NCBI GenBank assembly: GCA_029582155.1
Contig: CM055898.1
Location: 33,407,967 to 33,471,966, forward strand
Direction: 5' to 3'
Length of the DNA: 64,000 bases
From: Panopea generosa
Lineage: Eukaryota > Mollusca > Bivalvia > Adapedonta > Hiatellidae
Under the pieces are notes generated by a model. The model did no database searches. It was not told where the DNA came from and saw only the letters and a list, made by a program, of their open reading frames with translations. Below, piece after piece: positions 24,801-34,019 of this stretch. Both the position numbers and the translations under genes were made by a program. The number at the start of each line of letters is the position of its first letter. The stretch's first letter is position 1.

Positions 24801-25979
24801 TTTAGAAAAATTGTTTATGCCAATACACTGTCAACTATACTTTCATGGGTAACCCCATTTTTTTGTCAACAAACAGTTTCAAAATGGCGGCTTCTGGGAT
24901 AAAAACAATAAATGACTGTAGATTTTGTCTGTAAAATAATTTTGTTCATAATGTCAGCGATGACTGTTGGTTGTTTGATATCAATATCAAGGTTTTACAA
25001 TAAGTAGATATGTTTGATCTATATGCTCTGTTGTTAAAATGTTAATATTTACCATATTTATACCGAGTCTGTTGTGACAAAGTGGGTGGGGTAACATGGA
25101 TATTTAGAAAAGGTTGTGTAATGTTTTAATCAACAGCAATTTCAGTCAATTCGCTAGCTGGAAATCCATAATTTGTGTATTAATAATTTTAAAGTAAATT
25201 GATGTGTATAAATTTTAAATAATTATAAAATACACTGTATGGGGTTTTGTGAGAATAGCATGCTATAGAAAAAATAAAAGCAAAACAAAATAAGGCTCAA
25301 ACAGCTGTTATTTAAGTGCATAAATGCACAAACATTGACAAAATCAAACAAGTACAGAAATATGACTAGGGCTGTTTTGGTTTTTGACTGCACTCCATTT
25401 AAACTTATGCATCGTTTGCAATATAAATCAACAACTTAGTTACTACCTATCACTGCTTCCCTTAATTATTGACTTCAGGCAATAACAACTCACAAGATAA
25501 TAATAATTTTTAATAGTATTGCAATATACATTAAAAATTATACTCACGAAAAAACGTGTTTAATTCAAATGCTAAAACAAGTAAAAGAAAACATGCAGTA
25601 AGTTACTGTAACTTATGACTGGTTTGATAACGTTGGCCGAGGTATGCAATTTAGTTGGCTACAAAAATGGCTCTTAATTTGGCTCCATTATTTTAAATTT
25701 GGCTCCAACTTTTCAAATATGGCGAAAGTAGTGGCGAAAAGAAAAAAATAGCCAGAGGAGGCCCTGATACCATATGGAAATTATCCGAATTATTGTTTTA
25801 TCCGAAATTATAAGATCTCGGTAACATGTGAACTTGTTTTTAATTCGAAAATTCAAATAAATACCTTTCGAAGCACTGATTAGAAAGTAACCAAAAGGTG
25901 TGATGTCACTAAAAGAAAGGAAAACAACTGGGCGAGTGTGACCGCTACAAGTCAATGGAGTTTGTCTGAGACTTGACAT
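9850..25979 (-). CDS. STRAP: STRAP, WD40 serine-threonine kinase receptor-associated protein (complete, seven exons)
   Basis: Coding exons in transcript order: 25979-25865, 22236-22101, 21527-21373, 19825-19726, 16569-16432, 11432-11296, 10049-9850. All introns are GT-AG, phases agree throughout, and the total is 981 nt, or 326 residues plus TAA. The start [18 protein letters not shown] matches the human start [17 protein letters not shown]; an ATG 24 nt upstream is in frame but less likely. Conserved blocks follow in order: [104 protein letters not shown] and [13 protein letters not shown], giving a seven-bladed WD40 propeller. From family knowledge, STRAP (UNRIP) belongs to the cytoplasmic SMN complex that assembles spliceosomal snRNPs, and it dampens TGF-beta receptor signalling. 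The C-terminal tail is shorter than in the 350-residue human protein. A reverse-strand AATAAA at 9462-9467 is a plausible poly(A) signal. About 94% of the locus is intron, mostly transposon-derived. Confidence 0.96.
11556..11650 (-). mobile_element. Old SINE tail fragment (family C) interrupted by a younger SINE
   Basis: 'TTAAACACCATGTTAAACAT' and 'TATATATGGCATATCTTG' match the tail of the SINE that follows. A full copy of the same family is inserted at 11,664. Lies in STRAP intron 6. Confidence 0.5.
11664..11898 (-). mobile_element. tRNA-derived SINE (family C), complete, with 13-bp target duplication
   Basis: Read on the - strand: a class II tRNA-like head (GTGGCCGATTGG..TTAAGG), a body with 'ACTTTATGTGAGAAAG', and a tail ending 'TTAAACCCCATTAAAAAAA'. 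CTGAGCAGAATCA flanks it at 11651-11663 and 11899-11911. Another copy of the family stands at 48,182 on the + strand. Lies in the STRAP gene, sense orientation, in intron 5/6 territory just upstream of exon 6. Confidence 0.85.
12382..12627. repeat. Inverted repeat with TAAATTCATCAATA arms
   Basis: TAAATTCATCAATA at 12387-12400 is exactly inverted at 12613-12627; inner 'GGTCTGAG' and 'CTCAGACTC' also pair. MITE-like, directly beside the nested element block that starts at 12,634. Confidence 0.45.
12930..14428. mobile_element. Inner element of the nest, 14-bp TIR and 5-bp target duplication
   Basis: CAGTGCTCCAAGAA at 12930-12943 is inverted exactly at 14415-14428. TAAAC precedes the left end and follows the right end. 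The interior near both ends is rich in 'CTTGCCC/GGGCAAG' repeats, also inverted with respect to each other. Ends resemble hAT elements, but hAT normally duplicates 8 bp. Contains a 5S rRNA-like piece. Confidence 0.75.
13541..13606 (+). ncRNA. 5S rRNA-derived fragment
   Basis: 'TTGGAAGTTAAGCAACG' and 'GGTTAGTACTTGGATGGGTG' followed by 'ACCGC' match the internal promoter half of eukaryotic 5S rRNA (GGAAGCTAAGCAG..GGTTAGTACTTGGATGGGAGACCGC). The first third and the 3' end of 5S are absent or changed, so this is a pseudogene or a 5S-derived SINE head rather than a working gene. Confidence 0.75.
16636..16800 (-). mobile_element. Palindromic MITE family H, copy 2 (inverse)
   Basis: Contains 'GGATAGAAAATTTAATCCC', 'AACAGTTATCCCAAGGGCC' and 'AGAATTTTCTATC', then 'GAATGATTCCTTTTTCTTGC', the inverse of 2830-2850 in copy 1. 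Lies in STRAP intron 4, about 70 bp from exon 5. Confidence 0.5.
17041..17460 (+). mobile_element. Palindromic MITE family H, copy 3
   Basis: Starts with 'GATATCTGCATTTTCATTGG' and 'TTAGATATTTCTATCTCACC' as in copy 1, and carries the hairpin arms 'GATTGAAAATTCCATCCC' (17,319) and 'GGAATTTTCCATC' (17,404) around 'GGATAACTG...GGTTATCC'. Confidence 0.55.
17735..17965 (+). mobile_element. Diverged copy of the SINE at 696
   Basis: 'CCTATTAGCTCAGCAACTCA', 'GACTGTCAATCCTTGAG', 'AGTTTGAATACC' and 'ACAGTCTCTGTGAT' follow the order of the 696-986 copy. The tail is truncated. Confidence 0.6.
17997..19690 (+). repeat. 635-bp tandem repeat block (about 2.6 units)
   Basis: Unit markers 'ACACCATTTGAA.AAATCTAA' recur at 18,110, 18,746 and 19,376, and 'ACATAGGGATAATTTAT' at 18,456 and 19,093. 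It begins with the palindrome GAGGCCCAAGAGGGCCT and ends 'GGCCTTTGGCCAGTAGAGCT'. A SINE tail fragment (TCAATCAATCAA) follows directly, reaching to 6 bp from the STRAP exon 4 donor. Confidence 0.75.
20086..20089. other. STRAP intron 3, no further feature (19,830-20,480)
   Basis: AT-rich intron sequence between exon 4 and the MITE at 20,486; nothing recognised. Confidence 0.3.
20486..20722. mobile_element. TTAA hairpin MITE family P, copy 1
   Basis: Begins TTAACCCTTTATTTCATATA and ends 'TCTATGGAGTAAAGTGTAAA'. Central hairpin: GAAAACAGTGCAGGAAGTG at 20604 pairs with 'CTTCCTGCACTGTTTTC' ending at 20667. It also carries two direct repeats 'GCCTTTGGACAC'. Near-identical to 29,652-29,917; the right TTAA has decayed. 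In STRAP intron 3. Confidence 0.75.
21965..22065 (-). mobile_element. SINE family C fragment
   Basis: 'GCAAACTTTTCACATAATGT', 'TTTGAACCCTCAACCTCAGC' and 'AGTAAGTGATCTTGGGACAG' match the tRNA-proximal half of the 11,664 SINE on the - strand. About 35 bp from STRAP exon 2. Confidence 0.45.
22355..23213 (+). pseudogene. LINE reverse-transcriptase remnant (Jockey/CR1-like group)
   Basis: In frame from 22355: [18 protein letters not shown], then FADD at 22430-22441 (the catalytic YXDD-type motif), then [21 protein letters not shown], and [20 protein letters not shown] plus [12 protein letters not shown]. This is the palm and thumb order of non-LTR reverse transcriptases. There is a stop before DMDF, more stops after 22,858, and frame shifts further on; homologous text (YKSSFFPRTVC-like) runs to about 23,160. 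Dead, 5' truncated, in STRAP intron 1, antisense to the gene. Confidence 0.9.
23342..24042. mobile_element. Probable non-autonomous DNA transposon with diverged inverted ends
   Basis: Left end CAGTGTCAAAGCTAGAATTT and the inverse of the right end (CACTCAGGCTTGAATTTAAG) share (GCT.GAATTTAA). Interior 'TGCACTTGCAATTTTGGCCA' and 'CATTTTGCGAGTCGCGTG' also oppose one another. The short frames on both strands here are element sequence. Ends resemble hAT; no target duplication confirmed. Confidence 0.5.
24361..25766. mobile_element. DNA transposon, CAGGGCCTCC ends, 5-bp target duplication
   Basis: CAGGGCCTCCGCTGG (24361) is inverted at the right end as CCAGAGGAGGCCCTG (to 25766), one mismatch. ATACC stands outside both ends. 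'GCGAAAG' motifs cluster near both ends. It ends 98 bp from the exon 1 donor of STRAP. Length, end type and 5-bp duplication resemble the element at 12,930. Confidence 0.75.
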
Positions 25980-26002
25980 TATTGTTTTCCTTCTTGACGG
26001 CA

Positions 26003-26337
26003 AAACAGTAGAACTATTACAACATGAGAATCACACCCAAGCAACTAAAACGCGGGTCCTCTAATATTTGCGAGAATGCCGTCACTTTAATGCAATTTTC
26101 ATGTAATATATTCATACATAAATTAATCCCAGGGTCTAAGGATCTTGTGGCCCAACCCCATTTCTGTATAAATAAAAAGGGCCTACTCTGGTTGAAAATA
26201 AATCTTGTCGCCAACACATTCGCCAATTGAGAAAAGTTGGAGCCATATTTAAGATTTTGGAGTCAACTTGGGTTCATTGGCCCTAAGTTTCAATCTGTGT
26301 TTCTCTTTTTAGAAGTCTGACTGTTTAAAATAAGTAC
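26003..26337. other. STRAP upstream region
   Basis: Presumed 5' untranslated and promoter sequence; no TATA box or other element could be assigned. 'TTGGAGCCATATTTAAGATT' at 26,235 echoes the 'TTTGGCTCCA' repeats inside the element at 24,361. Confidence 0.3.
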
Positions 26338-26445
26338 TAAGCATATGCAGATACTGTCTTAATCAAGGACACCACACATAGCCGTGACGGAGGATCGTAC
26401 CCATGAGTTTGGTGCTCTACCACGGGAATACGTGCTTAGTTATCA
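26338..26445 (-). mobile_element. SINE family D fragment
   Basis: On the - strand: 'CCGTGGTAGAGCACCAAACT', 'GGTACGATCCTCCGTCACGG', 'CTATGTGTGGTGT' and 'GCATATGCTTA'. The same order occurs at 30,302 and 59,082 on the + strand. tRNA-like boxes A and B are recognisable. Confidence 0.55.
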
Positions 26446-27454
26446 GAACTTGTTTCACATTAAGTTAAAATATAAATATTAAAAATATTTTCATATCACA
26501 AATTCCTTAATTTATAAGGTACAACTATTTAAATTATAGGCCTACATTCAAAACTAGATATTAAATTTAATACATGGTGATGGGATTTTTGCACACTCGT
26601 TTATAAGCTATAAGGCTTATTTTCAAATAAGATCCTTCGGGGTACTTTATCAATTTCAGATACATTGGAGGTTAAGATATAGTCATGAATTAATTGCATA
26701 AAATCAGAGACATATAGGCAAATACGTTACTGATCAAATCAAAATTAAAATGGACAGAACCTGGAATTGAATTATAAATATGTTTAATATATGGATATAT
26801 ATGTGTGTTCAATAAAATTAAAAAAGTGTTCTGAAATTCCTTGATTTCATAGTTTTTATTAATTCCCAAATATTTTCTTACTCTTAAGTAATATTGACTA
26901 TTTTTAAGGGGTTAATGTCCTATGACGACGAGGCCATTGTCCGCATATATGTAAAACAATCAAGGTGCTAATGTCCTCCGTGCATACTCATTAAGGGGCC
27001 AATGTCCTAAGTAGTCTGATTAGACAAGGCGTGAATGAACAGCATTAAGATTACCCACAATGCATAAGCCTCAATGAGGTGTTCACGTTCCACTATCATC
27101 ATGATAAAATAAAAAGGTAAGATGGTGTTTATGACGTTATGGGTAAAACGGAAATGACATGAGGCTGTAGATGTGCAAATAAATGAAAGTAGATAAAACT
27201 GCACTGACCTTTCACACGAGTGAATATTTCGCAATGGATTTATTGCATAACAATGCCAATTCACTGAACAGCACGATGTTGCTTATATATATATGTTTGA
27301 CATAGTAACCAATTAAAACAATGATAAAAATAGAACATTTTTTTAATGTTAACTTTGTTAATGCATGATGATGGAATTAATATTCATAAAAAAATAGCGG
27401 TGGCCATAGTTTTATATCTACTGAAAAAATGGACATTGTTAAAACTACATTTGT

Positions 27455-27928
27455 ACAAGGAATTATATAGAGAAGGAAAGGCAACTGATTGAGATTCTGT
27501 GAACGCTCGCGTATTCACACAACATCTCGCAATATCTCGTTTTTAATTATCTTCATTTCCATTCATCTCGGGAACACAAATCAAAATTCTTACATTGCAG
27601 AATGAAATTGTCATTAAAACAATACCATTCCCAGAAAGTTGTGTTTAAAATTGTTGAAATACTTGTGATTACAAAATGTGTATACTGCAGAGCTCTAAAA
27701 TAACGACACATTACGATAAATTTTCCTTCAAACCTCAATATCTTTAATTCAAGAGCATGTTGCGTGATCGAAACATGTTTAAACACTTGCAGTTTATGTA
27801 CAAGAAATCGGTTGTTTGTGAATTATGAATGATTAATTTGCAGATTATGATTCCTTCGTGTGCTGTTTCATCAACATGTAATCAGGAGATGCAAATTTCC
27901 TATCCTTATATACAAGTCTTTGATTTGT
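27455..27928 (+). repeat. Interspersed repeat family R1, copy 2
   Basis: 'TATAGAGAAGGAAAGGCAAC' ... 'AACACAAATCAAAATTCT', 'ACATTGCAGAATGAAAT', 'GATTACAAAATGTGTAT', 'TTGCGTGATCGAAACAT', 'ATGTACAAGAAATCGGTTG', 'TTTCCTATCCTTATATACAA'. Collinear with 32,205-32,686. No frame is conserved between copies. Confidence 0.7.
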
Positions 27929-29651
27929 AGTGGGAGCCATTTCACAAAAAATACGATAAAAATAGGTCGTAAACGTAAAGTAAGTATTGTTCATAATATT
28001 TTATATATTATTCCAAATGAAACCAAACTTGATTGAAAATTTCAGAAAATGGTATATTTTCTGAAAACACAATCATGAATTCATGTGGGTGACTAAAAAT
28101 ATTATGTATCTTTGTTACTATACATTTACGACTGATTTTTATTGTATTTTTTGTCAAATGCAACCACAGTTGTCAGGTTTGTATCGTCAAATGAGGTTCT
28201 TACTTGTATCGGAAGCATTATTTTTATATATATTTCATTGCATTCAACGACCACGTGGATAGTGTTTGTAAATATTGACATACTCATGCGCGATATTCGT
28301 AATTCTCGGAAGTGATCAAATTCACAATGTGATCAAAAATACAATACGTCACCATACCATAGTCAAAGAAAGATTCTAAGAAAACAGGAACGTTTATTAC
28401 CATATACGGCTTGTGTGAAGAATAACTATTCTTGTCCACCAAATAAAATAACGGTCGGGGTAGTGTGGCAAAAAAATAATTCGGTCTGTCATCATTGACA
28501 TGTTTGTCATGCACTTGTAGAACGACGGTAACTCTGCTCAGATTATGAATCCATCAATAAAGCTGGTTGCATCATATATTCTGTGATGTATTTATAAAAA
28601 TTGTGTTTACTAATTCACGTTCTCCAGTGAGATAAAGCCAGAAACCGGTGTGCCACTGATGGCGGCTGCGCTCTGACAAAGATAGTTTGGTCTACTTTTT
28701 TGAAGGGACACACGGTATGTTGGAATCGATTTTACTTAAATAATGTGTAAACACATCAAATGAATCTTTACACATATGCATACATATATTACCATATTAG
28801 GATACCATTCTCAAAGTATTACTTTCTGAAATTTCATCTTTATGAAATTATCAACACTTGTTGATAAAAATACAAGTAAAATGACACCAGCTAGTGCACT
28901 AATTTTGAAAATGAAAAAAGAAATGAATAAAACTTAAAAAATACAAATTGATATTTTATATCGTTGGAATTATTTTCTATAATGCCGATAAAACTAACAA
29001 AATGAAATCTTATCATAATTGCTGTCTGTCCTTGTAAGCTTTAACACGTATACGTGTGCCATATACACATGTGAACTTGCAACATTTAGGTCAAACTAAT
29101 TTTTAAAGATAGCCATATTTACAAATATAGCTTAAACCCTAGACACGTTTCATCAAGGACATCACATATACAGGTGTAAATATTTAGGGTGTTATTATTT
29201 TCTCAAATGACACCAACCTCGAGATTGGATTTCAAAGAACACAAACACACTATTATGTATTTGGTTTTACCACATTAGTCTTGTTTTAAGAGACACACCT
29301 GTTGGTAATAGTTATGACTTTCTCAGCCAGATCACGACAGAATTGTTTTAGAATATCAACCACAATTATGTCATTATGTCATTGTAGCCGATGTACTTTT
29401 TGACAAAGGCGTGACCCTGCTTATGTTGTCGTGACCAAGGTTTACCGTATTGATTACCGCCAAATCGATCATACGCGACAGGGATTACCTTTTATTCCTC
29501 GAAGTTCAGCTTTATCATGTGTTTTATATATGCAAGCAGAAATAGATAAATTGTGGACATCGTATTACGTCATTTTTAATAAAAAGGTTGCATTAAATAA
29601 ACCAAATGCTGCAATAATATTAATCAAATTAGAAAGGCGTTTGGATATTTA

Positions 29652-29917
29652 TTAACCCTTTACTTCAAATAGAAGCCTTTGGATACCTCTAATATAGACG
29701 CCTTTGGACACCTAATATAGACGCCTTTGGACACCTCTAATATAGAAGGCTTTTGAATTATTGTGTGGATTATGTTTATATTAACTGACAGAGTGGAAAA
29801 CAGTGCAGGAAGTGTTCAGATTGCTCGTTACTAGCAATCTGAACTCTTCCTGCACTGTTTTCAAAGGCCTTCTGTGATTTGTGTGGGAAAACGCGTATCT
29901 ATGGAGTAAAAGGTTAA
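29652..29917. mobile_element. TTAA hairpin MITE family P, copy 2 (intact ends)
   Basis: TTAA at 29652-29655 and 29914-29917. Ends TTAACCCTTTACTTC and inverse TTAACCTTTTACTCC. A long near-perfect hairpin spans 29,796-29,861 (GAAAACAGTGCAGGAAGTGT on the left arm). Three direct 'GCCTTTGGA(C/T)ACCT' repeats near the left end. piggyBac-like by target. Confidence 0.85.
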
Positions 29918-30301
29918 AGTCATTATCAAAGCCATCTTCCGGTTCAAAACATAGCAGAAATTAAAATTGAGCACATTATATTGAATGAATGAATGTTAAC
30001 TGAATATTATCAATATAATCTCTTGATCGCGCCAGTTCTCTTAAATTAAAAGGAAAATATTAACACTTCCTTTCTATTATCTATAAAACTGATACACAAT
30101 ATAAAACTTTATCATTCACAACGTGTATGCCCTATAATTTGCTGTATCATTTAAAAGCAACTTTTGCAAACTATCTAAATCATCAACATCACAATACAGT
30201 ACCAGTTTAACTGTAATTGTAGCTTATGATATTGTGATTGATGATATCATTGGCAATGTAATAATTATATACAGTGTAACCACTTTTAATTTTTTTTTCT
30301 A

Positions 30302-30450
30302 ATGCCGCATCTGTGGAGTGCGTAGTAGAGCACCAAGTCCATGATCAGAAGGCCGTGTGTTCGATCCTTCTCCATGGCTTTGTGTGGTGTGATTGAGCAA
30401 GATGCAGTTTTCGCATATGCTTGTACTGGTTCTACCCAGGAAGATTTCAA
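30302..30450 (+). mobile_element. SINE family D, copy
   Basis: tRNA-like head 'GTAGTAGAGCACCAAGTCC' and 'GTGTTCGATCCTTCTCCATG', then 'GCATATGCTTGTACTGG'. See also 26,338 and 59,082. Confidence 0.6.
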
Positions 30451-32204
30451 GCATAATTTGTAAAAGACAACTTGTTTCACACTCGAAGTAAAAAATAGAT
30501 TTTTAACTAATGCAAAATCTGTTTTAGGAATAAATTCTGTTTAAAGTACACACGTATCAACAGTCTTTGTCGAAGAACTAGAAATGCAAAGAAAAATGAT
30601 AACATTTCAACAACTGACAATATTTTTACCAGAAATGAAATAAACGCTTTCACCATTTTGAAATGTTTTCGCTTATTCCAGAATGTTGGTTTAATTTAAT
30701 GAAATTCTATAAATGTTCCCAGTAATACTCAAAGTATTGGTATTGTTTCGATCAAACTTGGTTCATAATTAAGAAAAAACACATTTTCATGTATAATTGT
30801 TTATGTATAAATGTTGCCTTTATTTCCCTTATATTTTATTTAACATGTAATACAAAGCCGACTTTGTTTTAATTGCTTTAAATTGTTACTATCATATTGT
30901 CTAAAAATTTGTCATATGTCAGAATCATACCAAGGTTTACTGTTTGGTTTTACAATCTCATATTAGGAATGAGTATGTTAATTATTGTTTAATTAACCTT
31001 GAAAATATATTTTTGCACCTGCATTAGTTTGACTGATTTGCAACATACTGTAAAAAAAGATGTCCTGACATCAATAACTGCCTTGATTGAAGCACTAAAC
31101 ATTATGCAGACAAAAACACCAAAGGATGGACTTGGTCTTTGTTTTTCGTCAGCGGTACTTGTCTATACCAGAACCTGATATCTACCGAATCAGGACTATT
31201 AACCACCAATGGAAAAAGCAGGGAATTCTATGACTTTCCAACTGAATGCTTACTAAACTATGACGTCATTCAAATATTCCAAGAAGTAACTGATCAATCA
31301 GCGTGTTCGTAACATTTACTAGTTAACGGACCCACTCTAGAGAGCTGGGTGCGTTCTACATAGTATCAGCGGTACCGTACCTTTGTTATTTTGTTTGTTT
31401 ATATACACAGTGACTCGGTAACAAGCATCAGAGTCTCTTCCAGAAGTAAAAGAACAACGACCGAATAAATATATTGAATGTACAGCTATCTACATTTAAC
31501 ATTGTAAGGAATTTTTCTTGCTCCCTTTCAAGTGGTTTTAATTTCCTATCCATTCTAAATCACGAACATAAGAAAATGTATGTGGTACTGGAGAAGTAGC
31601 CTCTGGAGAAAACATCCACCACAGCTTCATAAGCATTGTACAGAAAAACGTAATCGGTAAAACACACGCGTACAGATGATCATCGCCCTGGAACGCCTGG
31701 CATTGGATAGCATAACCGTGCATGGTTATACGAGTGTAGTACACAGACAGGTACTACCGCCCTCGACAGATCTTCCACGCTCGGCAGATCACAAGGAATG
31801 ACGGTGTAAACAAAAAAGCCCCAATCATTGTATCCGCTAAATTGAGATAACGTAATAAATTAGTACACTGATAGCCCGATCGGCCGATAAAATGTACACA
31901 TGTGGAACGCCATTATCAGACAGTTTTTCCTTATATATAATATGATTTTTTTATCGTACGATCACCACACTGACTGTGCATGCGTCGAGGAAATAGCTGA
32001 TTCAGTTATTTAGCTGAACTATATTTCCCAGCCATTCTATAAGACAATAGTGTCCCAATTATATGGCAAGTACGCGTAACAACCTGTATAATTATATGTG
32101 AATATGCGGTTAAAACAACGTTTTAACAATATCCATACATGTATTCCATAAACACTCTCTCATACTCTTTTACTCATTTTTGTTTTGTAAAAACAGCTGC
32201 CAGT

Positions 32205-32686
32205 CTTATCAAGGAATCATATTGAGAAGGGAGGAGGACTTGTTGAGAGTTTATGAACAATCGCGTATTTATGCAACATCTTATAATATCTCATTTTCTA
32301 TTATTTTAACTTCCATCATATTAGGTACACAAATAAAAATTCTGACATCGCAGAATATAATTCTCATCAAAACTATCATTCTCGGGAGTTTGTGTTCAAA
32401 ATTGGTGACGTACTTCTGATTACAAAAAGTGTATGCTGCAGCTAAAATAACAGTGAAACTGCGAGAAAGTTTACTTCGAACCTTGGTAATTTTAATTTAA
32501 AACATTTTGCGTGATCAAAACATATTAAAACATCTAAGATTACCTACAACTTACATTTTATGTACAAGAAAGCAGTTGCCTGTGAATTCTGAATGCTTAA
32601 TTTGCCAAATAATTAATCCTTCTATTTTAACGACATTTTGGCAGGACATGCAAGTTTCCTATCCTTCTATATAAGTCCGCGATCTT
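32205..32686 (+). repeat. Interspersed repeat family R1, copy 3
   Basis: Collinear with 27,455-27,928 over about 480 bp, including 'GTACACAAATAAAAATTCTG', 'GATTACAAAAAGTGTATGCT', 'ATGTACAAGAAAGCAGTTG' and 'GTTTCCTATCCTTCTATATA'. The 79-codon frame here is repeat sequence. Confidence 0.7.
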
Positions 32687-32767
32687 ATGTTAAAAAGCAT
32701 TATATTGAGTGGACCACGCACAAAAAGGGAACAAAATCTATGTGCATTGATATATATAGCACAGTAT

Positions 32768-32845
32768 AATAACAATTATAATAATAATAACAATAATAAT
32801 AATAATAATAAATAAATAATAATAATAACAATGATAATAATATTA
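32768..32845 (+). repeat. (TAA)n-type microsatellite
   Basis: Interrupted AAT/ATA run with occasional AAC units. Confidence 0.85.
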
Positions 32846-33929
32846 CGGAGAGTGTTATTGTCAGTGTCTAATTAAATGTCTCTTTTGTTATACAATTTTA
32901 TTTTTTACTTATTCATCAAAATCATATATTTTTTAAACATTGTTTAAATGAGCCCGAGTATAACACAAGTTAATACAAGGAAGGGACTAATATTTTGTAA
33001 TTATTCCAATTCGGTTTCAAAAGTGTTTATGGTATAATGTTTAACTGTTTTTATGTATTTGCTTTAAAGTTATATTTGAGTATGATTAAAAGTGATGTAT
33101 AATGGAGAAGTTAATGTTATGGCCCACACTATATAGTGGTTTTAAGTCCTATAGGCCTACTTGTTTTTATATTCGACTTCTGTTAATAGTTCCCCTATTT
33201 CTGACACAGTATCGATACTTTCTAAAATATATACCTTTTAAATTCTTATTTATTTCATGTTTAAACCTACTTACAAATTATCGTTTTAAAATATGGCGTC
33301 TGATGAAACTGTTCTAAAGTTGTTATCTTGTTATCTTGATGTGTTTGTGTTATTTGAGAACATCCTGCCAGGATGTATTGCTAATTTTGTTTATCTTTTT
33401 TTCCCAGTGTAAACCAATCCATAATGGTAAGATTTGATAAACTAATTTCATGTTCTATTATTCCAGTCCTGGTTTCCTTAATCGTAGTAATCTCCAAATC
33501 CATATTACATTACGTGCTAAAATAAAAATGCTTCAATGTTTATTATTTTTAAACGATTCAATGCATTGTTTGGTAACAGTTTTATGTTTTATTTTGACTC
33601 TTTCGTTCCTTATGAAATGATAAAAAAAAAGAATTCATGTCTTTGATTATAGTTTCATTAAGATTTGGTAATGGTAAAACAATTTTGTGTGTGTGTTTAC
33701 ATGTTCCAGTTTTGTGTGTTTGTTTACATGTTCTAGGTTCAGTATGATGAATATGTACATAACTCAATCTGCAATAAAGAGGCATTAGAAATAAGAAAAA
33801 AACAGTGCTAACTGTTTAAGCATAGTGTTTATCCTCATTTCATTTATTAACATTCATTAAATATTTTGTTATATACTCTAATGAGTTTAATCATTGCTGT
33901 TAAGTGACTATATGTTTATATTGTTTGTA

Positions 33930-34018
33930 TATTGTATATATTATAATGACGTACTTTGTACAAATCCTAATGAAATAAATATTCTGCTCTGTTCTGTTCT
34001 GTCCTGAAAGTTCTGTTC
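33930..34018 (+). mobile_element. LINE 3' tail with TTCTG repeats
   Basis: 'GAAATAAATATTCTGCTCTG' followed by 'TTCTGTTCTGTCCTG', like the tails at 39,460 and 54,027. Only the 3' terminus is recognisable. Confidence 0.5.
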
Positions 34019-34019
34019 T

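Noticed and set aside
28655..28700. Possible first exon at ATGGCGGCTGCGCTC
   Set aside because: The frame stops after five codons and no donor fits.
32180..32419. 79-codon frame
   Set aside because: Falls in repeat R1; the frame is not kept in the other copies.
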